Positions 1-8,174 of a DNA stretch of 64,000 bases are shown here, one piece after another. Positions within the stretch are counted from its first letter, which is position 1, and the number at the start of each line of letters is the position of its first letter. The notes beneath the pieces are model-generated. The model did no database searches. It saw only the letters and a list, made by a program, of their open reading frames with translations, and was not told the origin of the DNA. Source of the stretch: CAADGL01 sp964643885. GTDB taxonomy: Bacteria; Planctomycetota; Phycisphaerae; UBA1845; Fen-1342. The stretch is taken from positions 1 to 64,000 of the forward strand of contig CAZXUI010000001.1 in NCBI GenBank assembly GCA_964643885.1, read 5' to 3'. The translations under genes were made by a program, and so were the position numbers.

Positions 1-190
1 CCGATTGGACAGGTCAGAGACCTGTCTTCCAGACCGGTCAGAGACCGGTCCCCCAATCAGACCGGCCAGAGGCCGGTCCCCCGATCGGACAGGTCAGAGA
101 CCTGTCTTCCAGACCGGTCAGAGACCGGTCCCCCAGTCAGACCGGTCAGAGACCGGTCCTCCAATCAGACCGGTCGGAGACCGGTCCCCC
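1..190. repeat. Array of seven 19-nt triloop hairpins with covarying stems
   Basis: Seven inverted repeats of 8+3+8 nt begin at 8, 32, 60, 88, 112, 140 and 168. Most have arms GACCGGTC around AGA. Two have GACAGGTC paired with GACCTGTC, and one has GACCGGCC paired with GGCCGGTC, so both arms change together. Spacing alternates 24, 28, 28, giving an 80-bp higher-order period. The last loop is GGA. The array lies 3' of the leftward gene at 237-875 and may extend beyond the left edge. Its function is unknown; a terminator or REP-like role is possible. Confidence 0.9.
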
Positions 191-236
191 ATTCTCGGAG
201 CAGCGATTCTGGGAACAGGGGTGCGCGGAGCGCAGG

Positions 237-875
237 TCAGGCTTGCGTGAAGCGGCTTGCAGGGGGCGGGCAGACCGAATCGGCCAGCTCGTCGAGCAGC
301 CGCTGCCAGCGTTCGCAGAGCGGTCCGATCTCGAACTGCATCACGTCGGCCAGGCGGACGACGTCGCCCGATTCGAGCGCGTCGCGCAGCTCGCGAAGCT
401 GCGCGGCCAGGTCGTCGCTGTGCCCGTGGATGGGGCGGTCTTCGAAGAGATGCTCGGTCAGGTCGCGTCCGAGCGCCTCGCCGCTCTGGCGGACCACGAC
501 CTGGCAGGCGCGCCACGTCTCGATGATCGGCGCGAAGTAGCCCATGGCCTGGCTCTGCCGGCCGGCGGTCAGCAGCGACGCAAGCTCGTCGATCGAAGCC
601 CGGACCGCGGCCAGTTGCTCGGCGACGGAGCGCATCGCTTCGGCCGCGACGGCATGGCGCGGGGCGGATTCCAGCTCCACCCGGCGGCCCGACGACAGCG
701 GCTCGCGCAGGGCTTCGCTCAGTTGCGGCTCGAGCAGGGACGTTCCGTCGACCAGGACGGCGACGATCATGCGGTCGTCGGGCAGCAGGCGGCGGGCCTG
801 GTCTACGGCGGCCCCCAGCGTCTGGCCGGGCTGAAGCGCGAAATCGACCGGCCGGCCGTCGAGAAGAAGGTCCAT
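237..875 (-). CDS. Unknown protein, possible beta-grasp N-terminus plus helical domain
   Basis: I do not recognise this 212-residue protein. The first 70 residues (starting MDLLLDGRPVDFAL) alternate short hydrophobic strands with a helix, which resembles a small beta-grasp or ubiquitin-like fold. Residues 75-205 look entirely helical and are rich in Leu, Arg and Glu. There is no signal peptide or membrane segment, so it is probably cytoplasmic. The ATG at 875 has AGGAG about 9 bases upstream. It is a single gene with the hairpin array immediately 3'. The fold assignment is only a guess from the hydrophobic pattern. Confidence 0.75.
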   Translation of the reverse strand: MDLLLDGRPVDFALQPGQTLGAAVDQARRLLPDDRMIVAVLVDGTSLLEPQLSEALREPLSSGRRVELESAPRHAVAAEAMRSVAEQLAAVRASIDELASLLTAGRQSQAMGYFAPIIETWRACQVVVRQSGEALGRDLTEHLFEDRPIHGHSDDLAAQLRELRDALESGDVVRLADVMQFEIGPLCERWQRLLDELADSVCPPPASRFTQA

Positions 876-977
876 GGGGGAGTCTCCTATCCGGCCTCTA
901 TCGGCGGTCCGGGTGGTCCGGGCTGAGGTGGGTTCCGGATTCTTGCCCGCGGTGGGCCGATTGTTATCATCCCTTGC

Positions 978-1292
978 GTGAAGAAGCGTCCCGCGTGGCT
1001 CGAGGATTGGCTACGGCGGCATCGCAGCCGGCTTTCGATCTGGCTGCATGTCATCGGGATTCCATTGACTATCGCGGCCGGGGTGGTGCTGGTCTGGCAG
1101 CTCGTGGTGGCGACCTCCGACCCGACCATCTGGGCGTACTGGTGGCGGCCGCTCGTGCTCGCTGTGATCGGTTACGGGCTTCAGTGGATCGGCCACGTGC
1201 ACGAGGGAAACGACATGGGGGAGATGATCCTGATCAAGCGCTGGCTGGGGATGCGGTACACGGACGTGTCGCCGCGCTACTCGCGCGACTGA
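978..1292 (+). CDS. Mpo1-like / DUF962 small membrane protein
   Basis: This 104-residue protein has the layout of the DUF962 (Mpo1-like, YGL010w) family. It has a basic N-terminus, a hydrophobic segment with HVIGIPLT near residue 24, a second hydrophobic stretch around residues 50-70, and QWIGHVHEGN near 69-78. The paired histidine motifs are the family signature; yeast Mpo1 is an iron-dependent dioxygenase acting on 2-hydroxy fatty acids, but bacterial members are mostly uncharacterised. The likely start is GTG at 978. It converges on the STAS gene with only 46 bp between them. The enzymatic role is inferred from the family. Confidence 0.8.
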   Translation: MKKRPAWLEDWLRRHRSRLSIWLHVIGIPLTIAAGVVLVWQLVVATSDPTIWAYWWRPLVLAVIGYGLQWIGHVHEGNDMGEMILIKRWLGMRYTDVSPRYSRD

Positions 1293-1338
1293 ACGGGGCC
1301 CCGGCGGCGGGCGGGTTGGGTCGCGGGCTCGGGCGAGC

Positions 1339-1854
1339 TCAGCCCGGCGGGGGTGACTGGGCGAGCTGCCTGCGAAGCATCTCGACGATGGGGGCAAAGA
1401 CCTTCGCGTTCTGCGGGTCGCGGGCGGCGAGGTTTTCGTGCGCGGCCAGCATGAGTTTCAGCGTGGCGGCGTCGGGGCGGTCGCTGGTTTCGCAGACGAG
1501 CTGCTCGAGCGTCTCCGGGGGCGGTGTCTGCTCGAATCGAAAGAGCGTCTCCAGGTGCATCTTGGCCAGCGACGCGCGGCAGCGCGGCGAGCAGCGGTTG
1601 AGCACGACCTGCGCCCCGGGCGTTGAGCGAAGCCGCGCCGCCAGGCCCGTCATCCAGCCGGCGAAGGTGCTGTCGACCCAGTCGCAGCCGGCCACGTCGA
1701 TGATGATCTGCGGCTGCGGCGGGCCTGAGGCCAGGTAATCGGCGGCGAGGCGGTCGGCGGCGGGGCAGGTTCGCTGCGTGGCCCGGCCGCAGACGGCGAT
1801 GTAGAGCCCGCCGCCGGAGGCGCCGAACTGAATGGTGGGTGAGTCGGCGGCCAT
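1339..1854 (-). CDS. STAS-domain protein (anti-sigma antagonist type)
   Basis: A 171-residue protein whose first 100 residues match the STAS fold. The core motif IIIDVAGCDWVDSTFAGWM places the Asp-Ser-Thr that in SpoIIAA-type antagonists carries the phosphorylatable Ser. The C-terminal 70 residues are a helical extension not usual in single-domain antagonists. I start at ATG 1854 (MAADSP); an upstream frame extension to 1953 is Arg/Pro-rich and looks non-coding. There is no partner anti-sigma kinase nearby, so the partner is unknown. Confidence 0.75.
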   Translation of the reverse strand: MAADSPTIQFGASGGGLYIAVCGRATQRTCPAADRLAADYLASGPPQPQIIIDVAGCDWVDSTFAGWMTGLAARLRSTPGAQVVLNRCSPRCRASLAKMHLETLFRFEQTPPPETLEQLVCETSDRPDAATLKLMLAAHENLAARDPQNAKVFAPIVEMLRRQLAQSPPPG

Positions 1855-2064
1855 GTTGAATCCGACGCGCGCGCCGCGGGATGCGGATTCGGTTCCACGG
1901 GGCCGTCGCCGCGGCGCTTCGCAATAGCCTACTGCGGGCGGCGGTGCGGTCAACGCGAATCCGGCGACGCGCGGCGAAGCCTGTCAGCGGCGGCGCGCCG
2001 GGCCGCGGGGCGGCATCTAAGATCAAGAGGCCCGGTCTGACGGGCTGCGAAGGGAGGCGGTACT

Positions 2065-2451
2065 GTGGAGAAGGGCAAGACCGTTGCGGTCGTGGGTGCA
2101 TCCTCGGATCGCTCGAAATTCGGCAACAAGTCGCTGCGAGCGCACATCAAGCAGGGTTGGCGCGTATTCGCCGTCAATCCGAAGGGTGGAAAGATCGAGG
2201 GGGTGCCCGTTTATCGCTCGCTCGAGGAGATTCCGGACAAGCTGGACCGCGTGACGATGTACGTGCCGCCGGAGGTGGGCGTCGAGTTGCTGCCGGCGGT
2301 CGCGAAAGCCGGGCCGGCGGAGTTTTTCGTCAATCCGGGCGCGGAGAGCGAGGAGCTGATCGAGAAGGCGCGCGAGCTGGGGCTCGATCCGATTCTCGCG
2401 TGCAGCATCGTCGACATCGGCGAGCGGCCGGCGGCGTTTGCGGACGCGTGA
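2065..2451 (+). CDS. CoA-binding domain protein (YccU-like)
   Basis: A 128-residue stand-alone CoA-binding Rossmann domain. VAVVGASSDRSKFGN (residues 8-22) is the nucleotide-binding loop and FAVNPKGG (about 35-42) the second strand motif, followed by the usual YRSLEEIPD and NPGAESEE segments. Length matches the YccU family, whose physiological role is not settled. The start is GTG at 2065 with AGGGAGG about 9 bases upstream. It converges on xseA, and the intergenic gap is filled with palindromic repeats. Confidence 0.88.
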   Translation: MEKGKTVAVVGASSDRSKFGNKSLRAHIKQGWRVFAVNPKGGKIEGVPVYRSLEEIPDKLDRVTMYVPPEVGVELLPAVAKAGPAEFFVNPGAESEELIEKARELGLDPILACSIVDIGERPAAFADA

Positions 2452-2520
2452 GTGCGGTTGCATCGCGCGCGTCGGGCACGGCTGGCTCGGTGCGCGCAGC
2501 TTGAGACGTGTGTTCCGGTC

Positions 2521-2610
2521 GTCTCGCCCGGGTGGTACGGGCGTCTCGCCCGGGTGGTACGGGCGTCTCGCCCGTACCACCCAATCAAGGCAGGCAGGTT
2601 GCCTGCCCCA
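2521..2610. repeat. TCT-triloop palindromes and GGCAGGC hairpin
   Basis: A perfect 31-nt hairpin at 2552-2582 has 14-bp arms (left arm GGGTGGTACGGGCG) around TCT. Two partial copies of the same unit lie directly upstream, giving a tandem spacing of about 21 nt. A second hairpin at 2589-2607 pairs GGCAGGC with GCCTGCC around AGGTT. The cluster sits between the convergent CoA-binding gene and xseA, where it could act as a bidirectional terminator; no T-run follows, so this is inference. Confidence 0.85.
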
Positions 2611-2668
2611 CCCGATTGCGCACGACACGCCCGCGCTCGCCATGTTGCGCGGCAAATGCCTACGCACG

Positions 2669-4246
2669 CTAGTCGAACAGGCCCGGTTGGCGCGGATCGT
2701 CGGCCGTGCTCCGGAATTCGCCGTCGCTGACTTCGGTGACCAGCCGCTGGCCGTCGCGGACTTGCTCGAGCGCGCGGATGACGCTTCGCGTGCGGGCGTC
2801 GCGGGTGATGCTGTAGCCGCGGTGCAGGACGCGGCGGGGGTTGCAGGCTTCGAGCGTCTCCAGCCGCGCCGCGAGGCGAGCCTGCCGCGCGCGGAGAATA
2901 CCGCGGGCCGCCCCGCCGGCGCGGGCCGCGAGCTGCTCCAGCCGCTCGGCGCCGCGGCCGAGCCGCTGCTGAGGACCCGCGCGATGGCAGCGCGCCGCCG
3001 CGGCCGCGAGCCGCCGTTCCGCCCGCGCGATCACTCCGCCGAAAGCCTGTTCGAGCCGATGAATGCGCGCCTCGAGCCGCCCGCCGGCCCGCGCCAGCCC
3101 CGCGCCTGCGCCGAACCGCGCGATGGCCGCCTCGGCCCGGACGAGCTGTGCGCGGGAGGTCGAGATGCGCTCATGCATATCGTCGCGGAGGAGGGCGACC
3201 AGCTCGTCGATCCGCTGGCCGGCCTCGAAGAGCCAGATCTGCGGCCGGGCCAGCACCGGGCGGGCCAGCAGCTCGGTCAGCGCGTGCCGCAGCGAGTCGA
3301 CCGCGTGGCGGATCGTGCGCGAGGCCGTGGCCGCAGCGCCGGCCACAAAATCGCGCAGGTCGTTGATATGCGGCGCGACCAGCTCGGCCGCGGCGGTCGG
3401 CGTGGCGGCCCGTTGATCGGCGACCAGGTCGCTGATGCTCGTGTCCGTCTCGTGGCCGACGGCGCTGATGATCGGAATGTGACTGGCGGCGATCGCCCGC
3501 GCGACAATCTCTTCGTTGAACGCCCACAGGTCTTCGAGCGAGCCGCCGCCGCGGCCGACGATGGCGACGTCGATGCCGCCCAGCTCGGCCGCGCGGCGGT
3601 TCATCAGCTCGATTGCCGCGGCGATCTCGGCGGCGGCTCCTTCGCCCTGAACGCGAACGGGAAACAGCAGCACCTGCGCGATCGGAAAGCGCCGCGCGAG
3701 GGTCTGCAGTATGTCGCGGATGGCGGCGCCGCTCTCGCTGGTGACGACGGCGATGCGCTGCGGCAGCCGCGGCAGGAGCTTCTTGCGGCGGGGATCGAAG
3801 AGCCCCTCGGCCTCGAGCTTCTGGCGGAGCTGGCGGAAGGCGATCTCCAGCGCGCCGACGCCGCGCGGCTCCAGCGAGCGGACGACGAGCTGCACCGCGC
3901 CGCGCGGTGCGTAGACCTCGATCCCGCCGGTCGCGATCACCTCCAGCCCGGTCTCCGGCTCGAAGCGCAGCTTGCCCGCGGCGCTGCGCCACATGACGCA
4001 GCGCAGCTCGCTGGCGTCGTCCTTGAGCGTGAAGTAGACGTGACCGGAGCCCGCCCGCGAGATGTCGCCGATCTCGCCGAGCACATGCAACGTGGGCGGC
4101 AGGTAGCGGTTGATCGCCCCGCGGATCAGTTCGTTCACCTGCCTCGGCGTGAGCATTGCGCGACGCAGATGGTCGCCGGAGCGCTCGCTTTCGGGCACGC
4201 GAATGCGGCTGGGATCAAACAGGGGCCGCTCGGCCATTCGAGTCAC
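2669..4246 (-). CDS. xseA: Exodeoxyribonuclease VII large subunit
   Basis: XseA (525 residues) is the large catalytic subunit of exonuclease VII, which degrades single-stranded DNA to acid-soluble oligonucleotides with XseB. The N-terminal OB-fold is recognisable from VLGEIGDIS and GHVYFTLKDD. The catalytic region follows, with GRGGGSLEDLWAFNEE and SAVGHETDTSISD, then a long Arg/Ala-rich coiled coil and the terminal HRGYSITRD segment. Length fits the family with a slightly long coiled coil. The ATG at 4246 overlaps the JAMM gene stop by 4 bp, so it is translationally coupled as the last gene of the rplM operon. XseB is encoded separately at 29980. Confidence 0.96.
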   Translation of the reverse strand: MTRMAERPLFDPSRIRVPESERSGDHLRRAMLTPRQVNELIRGAINRYLPPTLHVLGEIGDISRAGSGHVYFTLKDDASELRCVMWRSAAGKLRFEPETGLEVIATGGIEVYAPRGAVQLVVRSLEPRGVGALEIAFRQLRQKLEAEGLFDPRRKKLLPRLPQRIAVVTSESGAAIRDILQTLARRFPIAQVLLFPVRVQGEGAAAEIAAAIELMNRRAAELGGIDVAIVGRGGGSLEDLWAFNEEIVARAIAASHIPIISAVGHETDTSISDLVADQRAATPTAAAELVAPHINDLRDFVAGAAATASRTIRHAVDSLRHALTELLARPVLARPQIWLFEAGQRIDELVALLRDDMHERISTSRAQLVRAEAAIARFGAGAGLARAGGRLEARIHRLEQAFGGVIARAERRLAAAAARCHRAGPQQRLGRGAERLEQLAARAGGAARGILRARQARLAARLETLEACNPRRVLHRGYSITRDARTRSVIRALEQVRDGQRLVTEVSDGEFRSTADDPRQPGLFD

Positions 4247-4782
4247 CTGTCCGCGTGTGCGGGTTCAACGTGAGCTGCGTCGAGCCGGCGACGCGCCGTC
4301 AGCACGTGCTCGACGATTCGCAGGCGGACCCACGCATCGCTCAGGACGCGGTAAACAGACCATTCGCCCGAGGGCGCGATAATCATATGGTAGGGCGGAG
4401 CGAACTGCGGCCACAGCGTGCCTGCCACATCCGCAGGCGAGGGCTCGAGCGGGCCGGCCGGGTGAGAATGAAAACAGCCGACGATTCGCAGGCCGGCGGC
4501 CAGCACACGGCGCTCGGCGCGGAGCCGCGGCAGCGGGGCGAGGCAGAACCGATCAGGTCGGGCTACCGCGTTCTCGACCTCGATCGCGGCGAGAACGCTC
4601 GTGTCCCGGGCGGCGAGCAGGCCGCACGCCTCGAGCGGCGCGCGCTGCCGTGCGGCGGCGGCGGCCGCCTCGATCGCGCCGGCCGCGATACGGAGCCGCG
4701 GCGCGTCATCCCCCGCATCGCACAAAAAGAAACCGGCCCCGCCGCGAGCCGCGACAGAGCCGGGTGGATACCTCGAGATCAC
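4243..4782 (-). CDS. JAMM/Mov34-type metalloprotease
   Basis: A 179-residue protein with a complete JAMM zinc site: Glu51 in EACGLL, His105 and His107 in HSHP, then Ser115 and Asp118 in SPAD, the classical E-HxH-(7)-SxxD pattern. Bacterial JAMM proteins are isopeptidases or peptidases, some acting on ubiquitin-like sulfur carriers such as CysO; no carrier gene is visible here. The protein is presumably cytosolic. It begins 7 bp after rpsI and overlaps xseA by 4 bp, so it appears cotranscribed with ribosomal protein genes. The first 28 residues are poorly conserved in appearance, so the start is uncertain. Confidence 0.87.
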   Translation of the reverse strand: MISRYPPGSVAARGGAGFFLCDAGDDAPRLRIAAGAIEAAAAAARQRAPLEACGLLAARDTSVLAAIEVENAVARPDRFCLAPLPRLRAERRVLAAGLRIVGCFHSHPAGPLEPSPADVAGTLWPQFAPPYHMIIAPSGEWSVYRVLSDAWVRLRIVEHVLTARRRLDAAHVEPAHADR

Positions 4783-4789
4783 GGCCGAA

Positions 4790-5263
4790 TCAGCGCTTCG
4801 AGAACTGGAAGCGGCGGCGAGCCTTGCGGCGGCCGTACTTCTTGCGTTCGACGATGCGGCTGTCGCGCGTCAGCAGGCCGCGGTCCCGCAGGAACGGCTC
4901 GTAGCGGGTGTTCGCGGCCACGAGCGCCCGGGCCAGGCCCATCCGCACGGCGCCGGCCTGGCCGGTGTGGCCGCCGCCGGAGACGCGCACCAGCACGCGG
5001 AACTTGCCCAGGGTGTTGGTGACCTGGAGCGGCTCGTTGACGGCCTGGTGCTCCTGGAGCTCGGTGAAGTACTTGTCCATCGGGCGGTCGTTGATCAGGA
5101 ATTGACCATCTCCGGGGATGATGCGCACGCGGGCGATCGCCGACTTGCGCCGGCCGGTGCCGCGATACTCGCCGCCTTCGGGCGGCGGCGGGGGCGTCGT
5201 CGGCCGGGGCTCGGCCTCCAGCACCTGCGATTCCTGCTCCATCGTGTTCGGACCGTCGGCCAC
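4790..5263 (-). CDS. rpsI: Ribosomal protein S9 (uS9)
   Basis: The 157-residue product carries the whole S9 domain from about residue 35: YRGTGRRKSAIARVR, the GDGQFLIND loop, GGGHTGQAGAVRMGLARAL, and the basic C-terminus ending in FSKR that reaches the tRNA sites of the 30S subunit. It has an additional acidic and proline-rich N-terminal extension (PPPPP near residue 25) of about 34 residues not found in compact S9 proteins. It follows rplM by 18 bp, the conserved bacterial pair. A shorter start at MEQES (residue 8) is possible. Confidence 0.97.
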   Translation of the reverse strand: MADGPNTMEQESQVLEAEPRPTTPPPPPEGGEYRGTGRRKSAIARVRIIPGDGQFLINDRPMDKYFTELQEHQAVNEPLQVTNTLGKFRVLVRVSGGGHTGQAGAVRMGLARALVAANTRYEPFLRDRGLLTRDSRIVERKKYGRRKARRRFQFSKR

Positions 5264-5281
5264 GCAGATACCTCCAGATTG

Positions 5282-5722
5282 CTACGCGGGAAGCGGAATC
5301 GGCTGTTGCGCCTGGTGCGGGTGCGTATCGCCCGCGTAGAGCTTGAGCTTTTGCAGCATGTGCCGGGCGAGCGCGTTCTTGGGCAGCATGCGGCGAACGG
5401 CCTCGCGCAGGACGCGCTCCGGATGGCGATCCAGAACCTGGTTCATCGTGCGGCGCTTCTGGCCGCCGGGGTGGCCCGAATACGACATGTAGACCACCGT
5501 TTCCTTCTTGCGGCCGGTGACCTTTACGGCGCCGGCGTTCAGCACGATCACGAAATCGCCCGTGTCGACGTGCGGCGTGTAGGTGGGCTTGTGCTTGCCC
5601 ATGAGCACGGTCGCGATGCGGGCGGCCAGGCGGCCCAGCACCTTGTCGGTCGCATCCACGACGTACCAGTTCTGCTGCACGTCGCCGGCGCGGGCCTGAA
5701 AGCACTTGTTGGCGGTCTTCAT
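5282..5722 (-). CDS. rplM: Ribosomal protein L13 (uL13)
   Basis: L13 (146 residues) is an early assembly protein of the 50S subunit. The family core is clear: WYVVDATDKVLGRLA, MGKHKPTYTPHVDTGDFV, the YMSYSGHPGG segment and AVRRMLPKNAL. I chose ATG 5722 (MKTANK) because AGGGA lies about 9 bases upstream and L13 proteins begin close to this point; the open frame runs much further upstream but is anti-sense to aroC. It is the first gene of the rplM-rpsI-JAMM-xseA transcript and lies about 60 nt after the promoter. Confidence 0.97.
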   Translation of the reverse strand: MKTANKCFQARAGDVQQNWYVVDATDKVLGRLAARIATVLMGKHKPTYTPHVDTGDFVIVLNAGAVKVTGRKKETVVYMSYSGHPGGQKRRTMNQVLDRHPERVLREAVRRMLPKNALARHMLQKLKLYAGDTHPHQAQQPIPLPA

Positions 5723-5787
5723 CACGATTCCCTGAAACACCCCGGCACAGCAACGGGCCGGGTCCGGCCGGTCGACCGGAATCGGGT

Positions 5788-5815
5788 AGTATACGACCGC
5801 GCGGGCCGGCGTCAA
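5788..5815 (-). promoter_or_regulatory. Sigma70-type promoter of the rplM operon
   Basis: On the minus strand TTGACG (5815-5810) and TATACT (5793-5788) are separated by 16 bp, a near-consensus housekeeping promoter. Transcription would start near 5781 and give a leader of about 60 nt before rplM. No other equally good promoter was seen in the rplM/aroC divergent gap. Confidence 0.72.
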
Positions 5816-5914
5816 TGCGCCGGGCGCGGGCGGCCGCTCCGCCGTCGCGAATCGGTCCGATAGGGGTGACAGTGGGCCGCCAGGGTCGGCCTGTGGCGAT
5901 TGCCGGGAGAGCGA

Positions 5915-7096
5915 ATGGCGAAGTTGACCTACCGTACCGCGGGCGAATCGCACGGACCGGCCGTGATCGTGCTGGTGGAGGGGCTGCCCGCCGGCCTGCC
6001 GGTCGATCTCGGGCGGATCAACGCCGAGCTGACCCGGCGGCAGGGGGGGTATGGCCGCGGCGCCCGCATGCGGATGGAGACCGACACGGTCACGATCCTG
6101 AGCGGGGTGCGGCGGGGGCGCGCGATCGGCTCGCCGCTCGTGATGCAGGTGGTCAATAAGGACTCGCGACTCGACAAGGCTCCGGAGATCAACCGGCCGA
6201 GGCCGGGCCACGCGGACCTGGCGGGAAGCATCAAGTGGCTGACGACGGATTGCCGGGAGACGCTGGAGCGGGCCTCGGCCCGGGAGACGACGGGGCGGGT
6301 CGCGGCCGGCGCGCTCGCACGGCAACTCCTTGAGGGTTTTGGCGTTACGTTCGTAGGATTCGTCTCCGAAATCGGTTCCGTGCGAGCCACGATTCCGGCG
6401 GACGCGACCCCGGAGCAGCTTCGTTCCGCCCGGGACACCAACGAGGCTTATACGCCCGACCCGGCCGCGGCGGAGCCGATGATCGCGGCGATCGGGCAGG
6501 CGAAGGTCGACAAGGACACGCTCGGGGGGGTCGTCGAGACGCGGGTGTACGGGTTGCCGATCGGGCTGGGAAGCTGCTTTTCGTGGCCGGAGAAGCTCGA
6601 CGGGCGCTTGATGGGGGCGGTCGGGTCGATCCAGGCGTTCAAGGGGGTGGAGATCGGGCTGGGTTTCGAGGCGGCCCGCCGGCCGGGCAGCCAGGTGCAT
6701 GACGCGATCTACTTCGACGCCACGCAGCGGGAATCGCCGAACTTCGGCTTTGTGCGGCGGACGAACCACGCCGGTGGGCTGGAGGGGGGCATGACCAACG
6801 GCATGCCGCTGGTGGTGCGCGGGGCGATGAAGCCGATCAGCACGCTGCTTCAGGGGATGGACAGTGTGAATCTGCGGACGCTCGAGCCGGAGCGGAGCGA
6901 TTATGAGCGCAGCGACGTGTGTGCCGTGCCGGCCGCGAGCGTCGTGATGGAGAACGTCGTGGCGTTCGAGGTCGCGGCGGCGTGGCTCGAGAAGTTCGCG
7001 GGGGACACGCTGCGGGAGGTGCAGGCGGCGTACGAGTTCTTCTGCGGCGCGGTGCGGGGGCTGGCGCCTCAAGGGGACGAGCGCCGGTCCGGATGA
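5915..7096 (+). CDS. aroC: Chorismate synthase
   Basis: AroC (393 residues) converts 5-enolpyruvylshikimate 3-phosphate to chorismate with reduced FMN, the last step of the shikimate pathway. Seen: the N-terminal TAGESHGPA signature, RRQGGYGRGARM, RPGHADLAGSIKW, RASARETTGRVAAGA, NHAGGLEGGMTNGMP with the FMN/phosphate contacts, and the C-terminal RSDVCAVPAASVVMEN. Length is that of the Firmicutes/Planctomycetes long type. ATG 5915 is preferred over an upstream TTG at 5900 because GGGAGA lies 5-10 bases before it. It is divergent from rplM and apparently monocistronic. Confidence 0.97.
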   Translation: MAKLTYRTAGESHGPAVIVLVEGLPAGLPVDLGRINAELTRRQGGYGRGARMRMETDTVTILSGVRRGRAIGSPLVMQVVNKDSRLDKAPEINRPRPGHADLAGSIKWLTTDCRETLERASARETTGRVAAGALARQLLEGFGVTFVGFVSEIGSVRATIPADATPEQLRSARDTNEAYTPDPAAAEPMIAAIGQAKVDKDTLGGVVETRVYGLPIGLGSCFSWPEKLDGRLMGAVGSIQAFKGVEIGLGFEAARRPGSQVHDAIYFDATQRESPNFGFVRRTNHAGGLEGGMTNGMPLVVRGAMKPISTLLQGMDSVNLRTLEPERSDYERSDVCAVPAASVVMENVVAFEVAAAWLEKFAGDTLREVQAAYEFFCGAVRGLAPQGDERRSG

Positions 7097-7345
7097 GAAC
7101 CAATCCCAATGGTCGTCAGCGGCGGCCGGGGCGAAAGTGCAATGACGGCCTCGCGGATCGCGGCGGGGTTGGCGGGCTGAGTGCGCGGCGTTATCGGTCC
7201 GCTGGCGGCAGTGCTTGCGACGGCCCATTTCCATTTCGAGACTCAGCGACAGGGGCCGCGAATTCGGCAGGGCTATTCGATCGTCGCGCGTGTGGCTGGG
7301 ACCGCGCGCTGACGGGGGCGTTTGGGGATGAACAGGAGTCGGGTC

Positions 7346-8068
7346 ATGCGTCTTCGTCTCGCAATTCTGGCAGTCGTGCTGCCGGTGGTGAATTCGGGCT
7401 GCGTCGTGGATCCGTCGCTGAGCGGCGGCGGTGATGGTGCGGCCATCGTCGGGCGCATCGTCTCACCCGATGGATCGAGCAAGCTGATGTCGCTGATGCA
7501 GGGCTCGGACTGCCCGGAAGTCGAGGTGACGCTCAACGGGGTCGGTGTGACGATCGTATTCGACGATGATTGCAGCTTCCTGATCCGCGATATCGAGCCG
7601 GCCGAGCTGCTGGAGCTGCGGGTCGAGCTGCCGGAGCTGAATGTTGCGGGCACGGCGGAGATCGGCGACGTGATCGACGGCGAGCTGATCGAGATCGAGG
7701 TCGCGGTCAGCGACGAGTCGCTTTCGATCGGGATCGTGCGCCGCGTCGAGCCGGGGCCGCCGGGCGGTGATCTGCCCGGCGTGGTCACTGAGAACAACGT
7801 TTCGATCAAGATCGACGAGGGTGTCTATGAGCAGGACCTGACCGTTCTGGGCAACAACTTCACGCTGGCGGGCGAGGCTGGCGAGGACTGCGACGACGAC
7901 GGCTGGAGCGTGATCGACGGCCATGTGCAGGTGAACGGCAATAACGCCACGTTCCGCAATATCGCCTTCGAGGGCAGCCTTGAAGTCCGCGGCAACAATG
8001 CGAAGTTCATCAATTGCTGCTTCAACGGGCAGTTGATCGTCTTCGGCAACAACGTCGGGATCGAGTGA
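7346..8068 (+). CDS. Secreted lipoprotein with beta-helix-like GNN repeats
   Basis: Unknown 240-residue lipoprotein. A short basic N-terminus and hydrophobic core end in VVNSGC, so Cys19 is the likely lipidated residue. The middle is acidic and Ile/Val-rich. The C-terminal 80 residues repeat a V-x-GNN pattern about every 18-20 residues (LGNNFTL, NGNNATF, RGNNAKF, FGNNVGIE), as in coils of right-handed parallel beta-helices. ATG 7346 is preferred over ATG 7328 because AGGAG precedes it by about 8 bases and the signal peptide then has normal length. A surface role is inferred; no enzyme motif is visible. Confidence 0.75.
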   Translation: MRLRLAILAVVLPVVNSGCVVDPSLSGGGDGAAIVGRIVSPDGSSKLMSLMQGSDCPEVEVTLNGVGVTIVFDDDCSFLIRDIEPAELLELRVELPELNVAGTAEIGDVIDGELIEIEVAVSDESLSIGIVRRVEPGPPGGDLPGVVTENNVSIKIDEGVYEQDLTVLGNNFTLAGEAGEDCDDDGWSVIDGHVQVNGNNATFRNIAFEGSLEVRGNNAKFINCCFNGQLIVFGNNVGIE

Positions 8069-8100
8069 GGCGCTACGGGCGGGACGCCGGCGAGTCTGTT

Positions 8101-8174
8101 CCGAGCCGCGACCGTGAGGGGGATCCGAGCCGCGACCGTGAGGGAGATCCGAGCCGCGACCGTGAGGGAGCGGG
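8101..8174. repeat. Three tandem 24-bp GAGCCGCGACCGTGAGGG units
   Basis: Units at 8101-8120, 8122-8145 and 8146-8174 share the core ATCCGAGCCGCGACCGTGAG and differ only at the junctions. An inverse copy lies at 8294-8319. Other copies in the window are at 24588-24610, 24700-24734 (degenerate) and about 40459-40489 (inverse). Translated, the unit gives PSRDREG or LPHGRGS, strings I remember from spurious planctomycete ORFs, so it is probably a genome-wide interspersed family. Confidence 0.85.

Noticed and set aside
8..186. CRISPR array at the left edge
   Set aside because: The repeats are palindromic triloops only 24-28 bp apart with near-identical spacers; there are no unique spacers and no cas genes.
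2438..4273. 611-residue rightward frame opposite xseA
   Set aside because: It is the complement of xseA, with Arg/Ala/Asp-rich artefactual composition; XseA motifs on the other strand are unambiguous.
5723..7234. Extension of rplM upstream to 7234
   Set aside because: The extra 500 residues are antisense to aroC and L13 is complete from ATG 5722.
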